Part shown: positions 1-9,511 of the stretch, piece after piece
Position numbering within the stretch: the first letter of the stretch is position 1
Layout: every line of letters starts with the position of its first letter
Assembly: GCA_030068525.1 (NCBI GenBank)
Contig: JASJOS010000009.1
Coordinates: 248,001 to 312,000 of the forward strand
DNA: 64,000 nucleotides
From: Xanthocytophaga flava
GTDB lineage: Bacteria > Bacteroidota > Bacteroidia > Cytophagales > 172606-1
Reading direction: 5' to 3'
Program-made: the position numbers and the translations under genes
Notes under the pieces: model-generated
Database searches by the model: none
What the model was told of the DNA's origin: nothing
What the model saw: the letters and a program-made list of their open reading frames with translations, nothing else

Positions 1-6
1 GGAGAG

Positions 7-212
7 TGAACCAGTGAACCAATCAAGAGAAAAATAGTAAGTTAACTAAAGGTGAACCAGAAAATAGACCAGTATTGTTTTGTTATTTTCTTGATTATTA
101 ATTGATTATGTGTTTTTCGATAAGGGAGAGATATGCTAAAAGTAAGCCAATAGCTAACTAAAAAAGTGGCGTTTTCTGGTTCATTTTTTAGTTGAGTAAA
201 TGAACCAGGAAA
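7..212. repeat. Cluster of tgaaccag repeats in both orientations
   Basis: The octamer tgaaccag or a one-base variant occurs at 7-14, 15-22, 53-60 and 201-208, and inverted at 176-183. The flanks also resemble each other: 41-64 and the reverse complement of 172-195 match over most of 24 bases. The cluster may continue upstream of the window. No coding region is convincing in 1-640; apart from these repeats I see nothing there. Confidence 0.5.
176..208. terminator. Perfect 11-bp inverted repeat, possible terminator
   Basis: The arms ctggttcattt (176-186) and aaatgaaccag (198-208) are exact reverse complements around an 11-base loop. It could terminate a transcript entering from the left of the window. 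There is no clear T-run on either side, so a protein-binding palindrome is equally possible. Confidence 0.35.
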
Positions 213-640
213 AAGTGAAGAATAATGTGTAAAATACAATTGTCACTAATTTTAGTGCAATAAATTTATGTGATTGGTACTTTTATTGTTACAAGGCTAT
301 GATCTTCAACAGGTAGAATTTCGCTCAAATAATAATCTTACGGTTTGTTCTATGCAAAAACTTTTTTGTGATGAAATCTGTCCACCAGCAATCTTGGAGT
401 GAGTTCACGGTAAACTAGTTTTTATCAAGATAACGTAATGGATAAGCTTTTGATCCATTCATGTATAGATTTATATGTATTAATCTGCCTGAACTAAAGT
501 ATACTCAATCAGTGGGTTTGACTACAACTATGCACAATGCTGATTTTTTACCTATAAAATAGCATGGGTATAATATAGGCTTACAAACAAAAAAGCAGCG
601 AAGTCCGCTGCTCTATACTAATTCAGATGTAACAGGTTGG

Positions 641-1360
641 TTAATTCCGGAAAATACGGACATTGCCTCCCTGTTGTTCCATTTCCCGCATACGGTCGTC
701 CTGCATCTTGCGGAATTCATTTTCTGTGATTGGCTTTCCTTTGACAGGGGCTTTCACGAGTTCATCTTTTGTGAGTTTTCGTAATTCTATTTTAGTTGCA
801 GTAGCAAGCATTTCACCATTGTTGGAATCCAGTTCCAGAATCAGACCTGGTAAGCCTGAGTATCCATCCGGACCTGATGACAGATAAATATTTTCTGCAT
901 ACCAGGCTGTGAGATTGCGTTTTCGTTCAGCATTGTAATAGGTAGCTTTTTTGCAGGTGATACCCTGGATTTGTTTGGTCTGATCGCTTAGTTGCCAGGG
1001 TATGTTCTTAAGAGTATCTGAGATAAGATATTGTTTGCCCAGAAATTCTCGTTGAGTAACCTTCTGATGGCTTTTTTGATTAGTATATACCTCTACTATA
1101 GGACGATTAATCTTGATTCTCATGCCTCCATTGTTTTCTTCTTCCTCTTCATTATCTTCCTCAAGGGTTTTGTAAAGTGATTCCTGACCTGTAAACAGAA
1201 GCTGATTTTTAAATACAGGTGGTGGTGGCATATTGGCAGGTGCCTGTCCTGGAGGACGCATGATTTTAACAGTGACGGCATAGGTAATAACACCCTCCTG
1301 GTTCTGCCCAAAGCTGGTTAGAGTGATCCCAAGAGTAATCAGAAGAAATAGCTTTTTCAT
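641..1360 (-). CDS. GLPGLI family protein
   Basis: A 239-aa exported protein of the Bacteroidota GLPGLI family, named for a motif seen here in SGLPGLILELDSNNG. The family is found in the cell envelope and has no established function. The ATG at 1360 is preferred over an in-frame TTG at 1384 because it directly starts a signal peptide (MKKLFLLITLGITLTSFGQ). The middle has an acidic run (EDNEEEEEN) and the C-terminal part is charged. It is divergent from the two-component pair at 1492-3658, with 131 bases between start codons, so the sensor may regulate it; this is inference. Family assignment is confident, function unknown. Confidence 0.85.
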   Translation of the reverse strand: MKKLFLLITLGITLTSFGQNQEGVITYAVTVKIMRPPGQAPANMPPPPVFKNQLLFTGQESLYKTLEEDNEEEEENNGGMRIKINRPIVEVYTNQKSHQKVTQREFLGKQYLISDTLKNIPWQLSDQTKQIQGITCKKATYYNAERKRNLTAWYAENIYLSSGPDGYSGLPGLILELDSNNGEMLATATKIELRKLTKDELVKAPVKGKPITENEFRKMQDDRMREMEQQGGNVRIFRN

Positions 1361-1381
1361 AGTGGACTTGTTTTGTTTGGA

Positions 1382-1389
1382 CAAAGCTA
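1382..1389 (-). promoter_or_regulatory. Possible -7 element for the GLPGLI gene
   Basis: On the minus strand this reads TAGCTTTG, matching the Bacteroidota -7 consensus TANNTTTG, 21 bases upstream of the ATG at 1360. No TTTG -33 box lies at the usual spacing, so support is weak. Confidence 0.25.
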
Positions 1390-1491
1390 TTCTGCTTGTA
1401 GTACAAGTATGGTTAACGAACCTGAAAACAATGTTAATTAAGGTTAAAGGAAATCCTTATATTGATGATTAGCATGTACATTTGTCATAGT

Positions 1492-2982
1492 ATGAAACAT
1501 TCCAAACGGTCATATCTTTCCATCTTGCTGATGAGCAGTAGTCTTGTGCTGTTGCTGCTGTTTCAGGTTATCTGGCTGCAGAAAGTCTATAACGAGCAAT
1601 ACGAAATCCTGTACAAGGACGCGAATACTCTTTTCCGTACTACGATGATGGATCTTCAGGATTCTGTGGTTCGAAAAAATATGAAGCTCATTAAAGCAGA
1701 TACGATTTTTCACCGTGTCAGCCCGTCTCTGGTACCAGCAGGACAACTCCCATTGGAATTTGAACACAGATCAGAAAGGGTATTGATTCAAAACCATCGG
1801 ATGAAAGGCGTCAGTTCTGTGATGGATACATTACCCGATAAGACTCAGGTAAAGATCTTTATCAGTTCTGATCAGCGTTTGGACTCTTCAGAGAAAGTAT
1901 TGGGAAGTATAGCAGAGAATATTGGTGCACTACGAAAGAAAAATGGGAATTATAATTTTTTGGTTAAACTGGATATAGATTCTATTCCGGTTGGTGCTAT
2001 TGCGAAACCCTATCAGCAGTCACTGATTAAGGCCAATATTGACTTACCTTTTCAGGTACTACGTTTGCCTGCTGGTAGACCTTCAACCAAAGCCACGGGT
2101 ATACAAACAGAATTATTTGTAGGATTCCCAAGCCGAACAAATTACATGGCTTATTTTCCTGAATACAGAATGTATCTGTTTCGCCATAGTCTACCTCAAC
2201 TGATATTTTCTGTTTTTCTGACACTGATTACCTCTTTCTCGTTCTTTCTGATTTACCGCAACTTCCAACGACAGAAACGCCTCAATCAGCTGAAAAATGA
2301 CTTCATTAGTAATATTACACATGAACTCAAAACACCTATTACCACAGTAGGGATTGCCATCGAGGCATTGAGAAATTTTAACGTATTACAAGACCCTACT
2401 CAAACCAAAGAATACCTGGAAATATCCCATCAGGAATTGAATCGACTCAATATCATGGTAGATAAGATATTGAAGACGGCTGTATTTGAAAACAGTGGAG
2501 TCGATATTCAGTGGGATACCATAGATATGGAAAAACTGATTGAACAGGTACAACAATCTATGCAGTTGCAATATGAAAAGCTGGGTGCTGAGGTTGTATT
2601 TACCAGAGAAGGAAACAAATTTTCTGTGAGAGGTGATACAGTTCACCTGGTTAACGTAGTATACAATCTGATTGACAATGCATTAAAGTATACCCGTAAA
2701 CAGCCCTCTATTACCATTCTTTTACGGGAGTTATGGGATAAGATTGAAGTATCTGTACAGGATGATGGTATCGGAATCGCAATGGAGTTCCAACATAAGA
2801 TCTTCGAGAAGTTCTTTCGTGTTCCTACAGGTGATGTTCACAATGCCAAGGGGTATGGCCTGGGACTAAATTATGTGAATCAGGTCATTGAAAAGCACAA
2901 CGGACAAATAAAAGTACAAAGTGAACCCAACAAAGGCAGTTGTTTTACCATTTATCTACCCAAAGTATATGCAGAAAACTAA
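1492..2982 (+). CDS. Membrane sensor histidine kinase
   Basis: A 496-aa two-component sensor. Two membrane segments (about residues 9-28 and 237-257) bracket a roughly 200-residue periplasmic sensing region with no recognised domain. The cytoplasmic part has the H-box (NITHELKTP, phospho-acceptor His277), N-box (NLIDNALKY), G1 box (DDGIGIA), an F-box and the G2 box (GYGLGLNYV), so both HisKA and HATPase modules look intact. In-frame TTG and ATG codons lie upstream (1462-1474), but the ATG at 1492 begins a clean membrane anchor. TACATTTG at 1477-1484 resembles a -7 element, which would make the mRNA nearly leaderless. The 3' end overlaps the response regulator by 14 bases, so the pair is translationally coupled. 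Confidence 0.93.
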   Translation: MKHSKRSYLSILLMSSSLVLLLLFQVIWLQKVYNEQYEILYKDANTLFRTTMMDLQDSVVRKNMKLIKADTIFHRVSPSLVPAGQLPLEFEHRSERVLIQNHRMKGVSSVMDTLPDKTQVKIFISSDQRLDSSEKVLGSIAENIGALRKKNGNYNFLVKLDIDSIPVGAIAKPYQQSLIKANIDLPFQVLRLPAGRPSTKATGIQTELFVGFPSRTNYMAYFPEYRMYLFRHSLPQLIFSVFLTLITSFSFFLIYRNFQRQKRLNQLKNDFISNITHELKTPITTVGIAIEALRNFNVLQDPTQTKEYLEISHQELNRLNIMVDKILKTAVFENSGVDIQWDTIDMEKLIEQVQQSMQLQYEKLGAEVVFTREGNKFSVRGDTVHLVNVVYNLIDNALKYTRKQPSITILLRELWDKIEVSVQDDGIGIAMEFQHKIFEKFFRVPTGDVHNAKGYGLGLNYVNQVIEKHNGQIKVQSEPNKGSCFTIYLPKVYAEN

Positions 2983-3658
2983 GGTGTTATATGTAGAAGA
3001 CGAGCCGTTTCTGGGTAAAATCGTAAAAGAAAGCCTCGAAAGCCGGTCGTTTGATGTCTGTATGGTGGCAGATGGTCAACTGGTATCTCGTTTGTTTGAA
3101 GAATACAAACCAGATATTTGTGTACTGGATATTATGTTGCCAAACAAAGATGGCTATGAAGTGGCTACTTCTATCCGGCAAAAGAATGCCCAGATTCCTA
3201 TTCTCTTTCTGACAGCTAAAACTCAAACGGAAGATCTACTGAAAGGATTTCAGGCAGGAGGAAACGATTACATCAAAAAGCCATTCAGTATGGAAGAGTT
3301 GATTGTTCGTATGCAAAATCTATTGCAGATAACCTACCGGAAAAGCCAGGTTTCCTCTCAAACCATCTCTATTGGCCGATACGAGTTTAACCCACAACGA
3401 TACGAATTGAAGCTGGGCGACAAGCTGAGGAAGCTTTCATATAGAGAAACTGAACTGTTGTCTATCCTGGCCGAAAATCAGAATTTTACCGTTAACCGCA
3501 AAGATATTCTATTGCGGGTATGGGACGATGATTCCTTTTTCAATTCCCGTAATCTGGATGTATATATTACCAAGTTGCGTGATTACCTGAAAGAAGACAC
3601 CTCTGTCCAGATAATCACCATTAAAGGAGTAGGATACAACTTTTTGGTAGGCAGGTGA
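2969..3658 (+). CDS. OmpR/PhoB-family response regulator
   Basis: A 229-aa DNA-binding response regulator. The receiver domain has the acidic pair in VEDEP, phospho-acceptor Asp54 in VLDIMLP, and the conserved Lys in YIKKPF. The C-terminal winged-helix domain includes LSYRETELLSILAEN and ends with the family signature IKGVGYNFLV. The ATG at 2969 lies inside the kinase gene, and its product MQKTKVLYVEDE starts exactly at the receiver domain; a longer in-frame reading from 2921 would add residues unlike the family. It is the obvious partner of the kinase. Target genes are not shown by the sequence, but the divergent GLPGLI gene is a candidate. Confidence 0.93.
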   Translation: MQKTKVLYVEDEPFLGKIVKESLESRSFDVCMVADGQLVSRLFEEYKPDICVLDIMLPNKDGYEVATSIRQKNAQIPILFLTAKTQTEDLLKGFQAGGNDYIKKPFSMEELIVRMQNLLQITYRKSQVSSQTISIGRYEFNPQRYELKLGDKLRKLSYRETELLSILAENQNFTVNRKDILLRVWDDDSFFNSRNLDVYITKLRDYLKEDTSVQIITIKGVGYNFLVGR

Positions 3659-3664
3659 TAGAAT

Positions 3665-6514
3665 TTACTTAAATACCTGTAAAAAACCTTTAAAAGCCTG
3701 CTTCCGTTCAGTAGCTATAAACTCATAGTAATATACCCCAGATGGCAAATTGGCCGCGCCCCAGTCACCCTGATAGTCTCTGGCTTCAAAAACTTTAATA
3801 CCCCATTGATTCACAATACGTACCTGGTTAGCAGAGTATAGGTTTAACGGCTCAGGATACCAGGTGTCATTTTTTCCATCCCCATCCGGAGTGATGACAT
3901 TAGGTATAAATAGGGGATTTTCAAACGTGAGGCATAGTTGATTGGATAAGGACTGATAGATTCCATTAGTAGACTGACCTGTCACATAAAAACAATACTG
4001 GAACCCTTCTGTTGTACCGGGTAGAATTGCCTGAGGTAGAGTAGATGTTTTGAAAGATAGGAAGTCAGAGTCCTCATCCAGTTTCCTGAAAAGTTCATAC
4101 GATGCAGCGCCTCCTGACCAGGTTGTATACGGATTCCAGGTAAGAACTATTTTCTTGTCTGTTTCCATTCCTGTTCCCTGTAACAGAATATTGCGGTGTA
4201 TTTCAGATATAGCAGAGTCTCCACAGATAGTAAATGCCACCAGGCGGTATTCTGAAACCAGGCTATCCAGTGGTTGATTAGTAATGAATGTTGTTTGGCT
4301 ATTGGCAGTTGTCGTGCCTGCATTTTGCCAGTTGAGTTGCCCCAGGATTCTCGTCTGTATCAGTACTTCAGGGAGATAAAAGGGCGTTTTCTGAATAACA
4401 TATTGCAGTTTCAGTTGATCAGGTTGGTTCAGCACACCACTCACATTGTATAAATGAACATTTTCATTGCCAACAGTCTTCGGGTTTATGACTGTCAGAG
4501 TATCTGAACGACCAAAACAAATTTCCAGCTGAGTATTCACACTTTCATTGATCCATACCTTGCCAGCCTGCATGGTTGGTTCCCAACGAATGGTAACCTG
4601 TGCCGATCCTTGTCCGGCAATTACCTGTCCATTAATTACCTGCCAGTCATAAACTGAGCCATTGGTAGGTAGGATATGATACATTTCAATCCATTGGCTA
4701 CATAATAACGTATCACGTCCTTTGGGTTGTTCGGTTTCCAGGTACTTGAATACTTTAACCGGAAACGGATTTATATTATCCTGACACCCGTTTGTATTGA
4801 TAGAGATAGCCGAAACAGAGGCCTGCAAATTAGATGTATTCCAGTCTATTCGTATGGTATCTGTGTTTTGTCCGGAGACAATCGTGCCACCTTGCACCTG
4901 CCAGGTAATCTGTTTTCCTTTCCATTTATCTTCAATCCAGTAGGATACACCTTTCACACCCGGACATACAGATCGGCTCCCCTGTATCTTCCACGTATTC
5001 ACTCCTTTGACAATCACCTGTACTGAATCATAGTAAACACATCCAGTCGGATCAGTCATCTTTGCATAAAACTGAACGGTGTCGTTCGCACTGGTAGTTG
5101 GAATAGAGGGTTGATAGGTTGGATTGGCCGTATTGGCATTGCTTATCAATCCGGCAGGTTGCCAATTATATGTATAATTAGGGCGAGGGGTTGTGCCTAG
5201 CTTTACAGATTGGTGATTACATACCGATGCATTAGGTCCTGCAAAATCGTTTTTAGCAGGAGGTTCATAAAAATACCAGGATGGAAATACTGGCAAACTG
5301 GTTGCAAATCGATCCCCTACGGGTATTGACTGATAAGAAAAACCTTTTTGAACTATTGTACATGCACTAGGATTCTGTATAACGGATAAAGCTTTTACTA
5401 TTCCATAGTCAATATTAGTGACGTCAGATATAACAATTTTTTTCTGTGGTGTTAATTGCATGAATGCGGTAAAATCATAAGGAGTTTCTGGAAATTTGAA
5501 CAGTACCTGACGTGATTGATCAAAAAAGGCAGTATTGGAGGCGGTCAGATCATAACAGACAAGCGTTTTATTACTGGTAACCTGAAACAAATTCTGAGTA
5601 GTGATATATTGATATATGCTGTCTTCCACAACATACAAAAAGCGACTATCAGCAGAGAATTCTGTTGTACTCTGTAAATACGTCTGAATGGACGGATTCG
5701 CATTCGGATTTGAAACACCTGAACGGGTAATCTGCCGAAATGGCATAAATAGGCCTGTTTTGTTATCGAAACGTACTATTTTTAACATATTCTGGTTTTC
5801 TGTACCTGTTTGCAAAGCTGCTACTGAAAGAGTTAAAAAACGTCCATCAGGAGAAGATTTTAATAAAACGCCTCCAGAGTTTATATTGCCAAGTCCTCTG
5901 AGTCCTGAAGTTATAACAGGTTTTTGTGCAATACCTTGCTGGGTTATCCGATAGGCGTTTAGTGTATCTCCAAACATGCTTTGAGAGATAAGCCAATAGT
6001 TGGGATCATCGGGTGTTTTGATCAGTGTAAAACCATCATGTTGTTTATCAGCAATCACTATATCTTTTTGCACTACATCTCCTTTGCCATTATTAAGGCT
6101 CATATCGATGAGAGAATACCGTAGCTTGGTGTCAAAATCTGCCTGTGTAGTACTTAATGGTTGCCGAACCATAAAACTATAATATTGAGTAGTACTACCT
6201 GGTACTGGAGCAATAATAACAGGCAGATACGTAGTTCCCCAGGTTACAGAAATACCTTGTCCGTTAGGCATTACCTGTCCGGTTTTATCAAAATAACTCA
6301 TCCCATCTGTAGAAAAAAGCAAGTTACCAGATGCATCCGCCACAGAAGCGCGATTTACATGATAAGAGCTTCCTGGAGCAGGTGGCACAGTGGTAGGAGG
6401 AAACTGCCCAAAGTTCAATCCATAGAATTGATTAAACCAGAAAGAGGCTTCCTTTTGAGCAAAGCAGTGGGTAAAAGAAAATAGCAGAAATAGAAAACAG
6501 TAGATTTTTGCCAT
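3665..6514 (-). CDS. T9SS type B sorting-domain surface protein
   Basis: A 949-aa secreted protein. It has a signal peptide (cleavage likely after HCFAQ) and ends in the gliding-motility-associated type B T9SS sorting domain, seen as IPNVITPDGDGKNDTW followed by IVNQWGIKVFEARDYQG and ending GFLQVFK. The N-terminal 400 residues have a repetitive beta character (FSTDGMSYFDKTGQVMPNG, LLKSSPDGRFLTLS) like other Bacteroidota proteins with propeller-type repeats. The middle carries PKD/Ig-like segments (YNWQPAGLISNANTANPTYQP). It would be exported by Sec and then through T9SS to the surface or medium. Only 6 bases separate its stop from that of the convergent response regulator. Ligand or enzymatic role is not evident. 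Confidence 0.88.
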   Translation of the reverse strand: MAKIYCFLFLLFSFTHCFAQKEASFWFNQFYGLNFGQFPPTTVPPAPGSSYHVNRASVADASGNLLFSTDGMSYFDKTGQVMPNGQGISVTWGTTYLPVIIAPVPGSTTQYYSFMVRQPLSTTQADFDTKLRYSLIDMSLNNGKGDVVQKDIVIADKQHDGFTLIKTPDDPNYWLISQSMFGDTLNAYRITQQGIAQKPVITSGLRGLGNINSGGVLLKSSPDGRFLTLSVAALQTGTENQNMLKIVRFDNKTGLFMPFRQITRSGVSNPNANPSIQTYLQSTTEFSADSRFLYVVEDSIYQYITTQNLFQVTSNKTLVCYDLTASNTAFFDQSRQVLFKFPETPYDFTAFMQLTPQKKIVISDVTNIDYGIVKALSVIQNPSACTIVQKGFSYQSIPVGDRFATSLPVFPSWYFYEPPAKNDFAGPNASVCNHQSVKLGTTPRPNYTYNWQPAGLISNANTANPTYQPSIPTTSANDTVQFYAKMTDPTGCVYYDSVQVIVKGVNTWKIQGSRSVCPGVKGVSYWIEDKWKGKQITWQVQGGTIVSGQNTDTIRIDWNTSNLQASVSAISINTNGCQDNINPFPVKVFKYLETEQPKGRDTLLCSQWIEMYHILPTNGSVYDWQVINGQVIAGQGSAQVTIRWEPTMQAGKVWINESVNTQLEICFGRSDTLTVINPKTVGNENVHLYNVSGVLNQPDQLKLQYVIQKTPFYLPEVLIQTRILGQLNWQNAGTTTANSQTTFITNQPLDSLVSEYRLVAFTICGDSAISEIHRNILLQGTGMETDKKIVLTWNPYTTWSGGAASYELFRKLDEDSDFLSFKTSTLPQAILPGTTEGFQYCFYVTGQSTNGIYQSLSNQLCLTFENPLFIPNVITPDGDGKNDTWYPEPLNLYSANQVRIVNQWGIKVFEARDYQGDWGAANLPSGVYYYEFIATERKQAFKGFLQVFK

Positions 6515-6810
6515 AATAAAAAGTATACCTTCCCAAGTGATATTTGTCCAGAGACTATTTTCTTCTGTTTAAAAAATAGAAAAACGACAGAAGATATCTT
6601 CTCTCTCAAATGATTTATAAAGTTCTGAAGCTGCTCAGTTTTGTAGGGGCAATGAAAAGCAACAAGATGCAAAGACCTTATTATGAGTACTATGTAATGC
6701 TCTCAAGACACATATTGTGTCTGAATAGTTGCATCACATTCTCTTGATATTTTTCACTATAAACGCAGTTAATAAGTAGATACTGCATTTGTGAGAATAA
6801 GAAGAGTTAA

Positions 6811-6854
6811 TAGAGTAAACTCTGTTAGAGTAAACTCTGATAGAGCTACAGAGT
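6811..6854. repeat. Three tandem 15-bp near-palindromic repeats
   Basis: tagagtaaactctg occurs at 6811-6824 and 6826-6839, followed by a degenerate third copy from 6841. Each copy is a near-palindrome (agagt/actct). The third overlaps the 3' end of the minus-strand kinase gene. The rest of the 331-base gap 6515-6845 shows nothing I recognise. Confidence 0.5.
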
Positions 6855-8558
6855 ATAAGAGAGAGTCGATACAAGTTGGGGAGACTTTTTTACCTTCTTT
6901 CTGGGTTGTCTGGAAACCTCCTGGTTGGGAATTTCAACCATAAAGGATGTACCCGCACCTGCTACAGATTGCATATGAATAAACCCACCAAGTGTTCGTA
7001 CAGCTTCTTTTACTGTATAGAGCCCCAAACCAGAGCCGGTAGATTGTATGGATGCCTTAAAGAACATATCAAAAATTTTGTGCTGGTACTCTTCTTCAAT
7101 CCCAATCCCATTATCCTTGATAAAGATTTTAACCTTATCCGAAACATCAACAGTAAGGGATATCTGAGACTGAATGGATGTATTCCGGTAAGCAACAGCA
7201 TTCGATACCAGATGGGTAATGATTGACCGTATACGCTCCTCATCACTGTAGAATGTATCTGTCTGTCTGATATCTAACTGAAAGTGAATAGAGTCATCTT
7301 TTGTTTTTTGCTTGATATCAGTCACAATAGTCTGAACGAGTCCCCGAAAATGGATAGAGGTAGATGCAATCTTTTGATGCTTTATTTTTACATATTGAGC
7401 AATGTCAATTAGCAACTGATCCAGTTTGTAGGTGTTTTTATGAATAAGAGCAATATATGACTGTCGCTCGGTTTCATCTGCTTCATCCTCCAACAGATCC
7501 AGTAATCCCATAGTTGAGGCAATGGGTGTTCTCATATCATGAGAAGATCTGTAAATAAACTGATCTAATTCCTGATTTGCCTGTTGTAGTTTGTTGTTGG
7601 TTTCCTGCAGACTTCTTTCAAAGTTTTTTCTTTCGGATATATCCAGTAACGAGATGGCTACACTGACTACCTCATTGTCTTTGTTACTGATAGGTACAAA
7701 GTGAGCAGTCATCCACGTGGTTTCCGTACTTTTCTGAAAGAGAATATCCTTCTGAAAAATAGTTCCTGTCATCGCATTTCTAAATCCTTCTTCAAACCCC
7801 ACCAGATTGTATGGATGGATATAGGAAATGTAGTCTTTTCCTACTTCCAGTGTTATCTGGTATTCTTCTCTGTAAAAGTCATAAAACCTTTTATTGAAAA
7901 GTTCTATTTTTCTATTGGTATCAACAAGAATAATATATTGGTTATTGTTGTCTACCACTTTTTTCAGACGTTCCCGTTCCTGTATCACTGCATTGTGGCG
8001 TATTTGGGCAAAAATGAAATAGACAAAACACAATGTAGCGATTAGCGCCAGCACCATACAGAATATATGTACTTTGTGAAGTGTATCTACTGAGAATCCA
8101 GTATATAAAAGCAAAGAGTGTTCTGTTATCTCTGTTGTAAACCAACAGATAATGGTGAGAAGCAGATGGAAATAAAAGAAGTTTTTATTTTTAAATGTGA
8201 TTGTTGAGAATACAGCAAACAGAAGGGGAAAGAAGAAGTAAGAAACACCTGCCAAAACACCATAAAAGGCATCATGAATAAAAATAAGAAAATTGATGGC
8301 TATAATGGCAATAGATGTAATCCAATGATAGAATCCCTTATAGTGCATATACAAGAGTCCGAGGAATAGGCAAACCCAGCCTGTACTCAGCACTCCCAAC
8401 CAGTATATACCTAGAATATAATCAACACTCGCTGCCAGAAAAAAGACACCCATACATATAACCAGAAACTGATAAACAATTACTGCACGCAGGGAACGTT
8501 CCTGGTATTTTTCTTTTGGTTTAAGAAAATACAATAAGTGATTCAGAAATGGATTCAT
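6846..8558 (-). CDS. PAS-domain sensor histidine kinase with multi-pass membrane domain
   Basis: A 570-aa histidine kinase. About six membrane helices fill residues 25-185, with very short loops, so there is little periplasmic domain and the signal may be sensed in the membrane or by the PAS domain at about 195-310 (DTNRKIELFNKRF to VAISLLDISERK). A short coiled coil leads to the H-box RSSHDMRTP (His340). The HATPase domain has LVSNAVAYRN, KDNGIGIEEEY and GSGLGLYTVKEAV. The C-terminal tail is basic (RQPRKKVKK). No response regulator lies beside it, so it is an orphan kinase here. It is transcribed alone on the minus strand. Confidence 0.92.
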   Translation of the reverse strand: MNPFLNHLLYFLKPKEKYQERSLRAVIVYQFLVICMGVFFLAASVDYILGIYWLGVLSTGWVCLFLGLLYMHYKGFYHWITSIAIIAINFLIFIHDAFYGVLAGVSYFFFPLLFAVFSTITFKNKNFFYFHLLLTIICWFTTEITEHSLLLYTGFSVDTLHKVHIFCMVLALIATLCFVYFIFAQIRHNAVIQERERLKKVVDNNNQYIILVDTNRKIELFNKRFYDFYREEYQITLEVGKDYISYIHPYNLVGFEEGFRNAMTGTIFQKDILFQKSTETTWMTAHFVPISNKDNEVVSVAISLLDISERKNFERSLQETNNKLQQANQELDQFIYRSSHDMRTPIASTMGLLDLLEDEADETERQSYIALIHKNTYKLDQLLIDIAQYVKIKHQKIASTSIHFRGLVQTIVTDIKQKTKDDSIHFQLDIRQTDTFYSDEERIRSIITHLVSNAVAYRNTSIQSQISLTVDVSDKVKIFIKDNGIGIEEEYQHKIFDMFFKASIQSTGSGLGLYTVKEAVRTLGGFIHMQSVAGAGTSFMVEIPNQEVSRQPRKKVKKSPQLVSTLSYTL

Positions 8559-8878
8559 ACGAATGGTGATCTGTTACTATTAATAGGTTCCTATACTAGG
8601 TAGTAACCTGAGATTTCGATAAGTCCTTACAGATGTAATATCTACGTAGGATTTTTTTAGATAAAAATCTATGTATTGATTGTCAGCCATTTGTTTAGAA
8701 TTAATATAATTAGCCATTGTGAGAATACAAGATAGTAGTTACTCATCCTGTTTTACTTTTTTGTAAATCTGATTCTGTAAAGAGTGTGGGTGTAAATATG
8801 TGTGAGTTCTAACTATTTTGAGTTATATATTTGTTAATATGGGCAATAGGAGCCAAAGAGGAAGTTTGTATATAAATA

Positions 8879-8909
8879 TTTGCCTAAGCTGAATTAAAAG
8901 TTATTTTTG
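8879..8909 (+). promoter_or_regulatory. Bacteroidota -33/-7 promoter for the metal-efflux operon
   Basis: TTTG at 8879-8882 is followed after 19 bases by TATTTTTG at 8902-8909, a full match to the Bacteroidota primary promoter (TTTG, 19-21 bases, TANNTTTG). Transcription would start at about 8914-8917, right at the GTG of the next gene. The remaining part of the 356-base divergent gap 8559-8914 is AT-rich with nothing else recognised. Confidence 0.5.
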
Positions 8910-8914
8910 CATTT

Positions 8915-9292
8915 GTGAGAAAATTGTGTCTTCACATATTGATCCTTTTACTGATAACGGATAGTTCGTTATTAGATCAGTTTCTGAAACTTCCTGTCTT
9001 CTTCCAGCATTATGAAGAGCATAAACAACGGGATCAAAACATCAGTTTGTTTGATTTTCTGTCTATGCACTATTGGGGAGAAGATATGAATGATCAGGAC
9101 AATGATCGGGATATGCAATTGCCTTTTAAAAAGATCAATACCCATTCGCAACAGGTCTTGTTTATGCCTCCTGTGCGTATATCGTATAATCAGACATTTA
9201 TACAAATTCTCCCCAAAGATGAACCTGTGTATAAGTCCCAGTTTCATCCAGATCCCAGCCTACCTGCCCCATTCAGGCCTCCATGTGCGTAA
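8915..9292 (+). CDS. Small exported protein preceding the metal-efflux genes
   Basis: A 125-aa protein with a hydrophobic N-terminus (RKLCLHILILLLITDSSLL) that looks like a signal peptide or anchor. The mature part has an acidic, His-containing stretch (HYWGEDMNDQDNDRDMQ) followed by LPFKK, and a proline-rich end with His, Asp and Cys (FHPDPSLPAPFRPPCA). Similar small proteins often sit just upstream of heavy-metal RND pumps in Bacteroidota; that is from memory of genome neighbourhoods, not a search. A role in periplasmic metal sensing or handling is inference. The start is GTG, as no ATG precedes the hydrophobic segment in frame. The upstream promoter is so close that the mRNA may be leaderless. 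Confidence 0.6.
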   Translation: MRKLCLHILILLLITDSSLLDQFLKLPVFFQHYEEHKQRDQNISLFDFLSMHYWGEDMNDQDNDRDMQLPFKKINTHSQQVLFMPPVRISYNQTFIQILPKDEPVYKSQFHPDPSLPAPFRPPCA

Positions 9293-9511
9293 ATTGCAGT
9301 TTTAGTACTTTTTGATAGAGGTACTTTTCTGGTATTCAGGATAGTGGCTACTGACTGTGATTACAGCTTTGTTGTTCTCAGTCTTTAATCATTCTGTCTC
9401 CAACCATTTTCGTGTGTTGGGTTATGTAGGCTATTTGTTCTGTAGCATTCAGCTCAGAGCAAAGATCGCATAGCTATACACGCTTTTCTGCAATTTACTA
9501 TTCATCAAACC

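Noticed and set aside
42..239. A 65-codon minus-strand frame at the left edge
   Set aside because: It lies in repeat-containing AT-rich DNA; no promoter, start context or family likeness.
6415..6672. An 85-codon minus-strand frame overlapping the start of the type B T9SS gene
   Set aside because: It overlaps the signal peptide region of a confident gene in another frame and has no features of its own.
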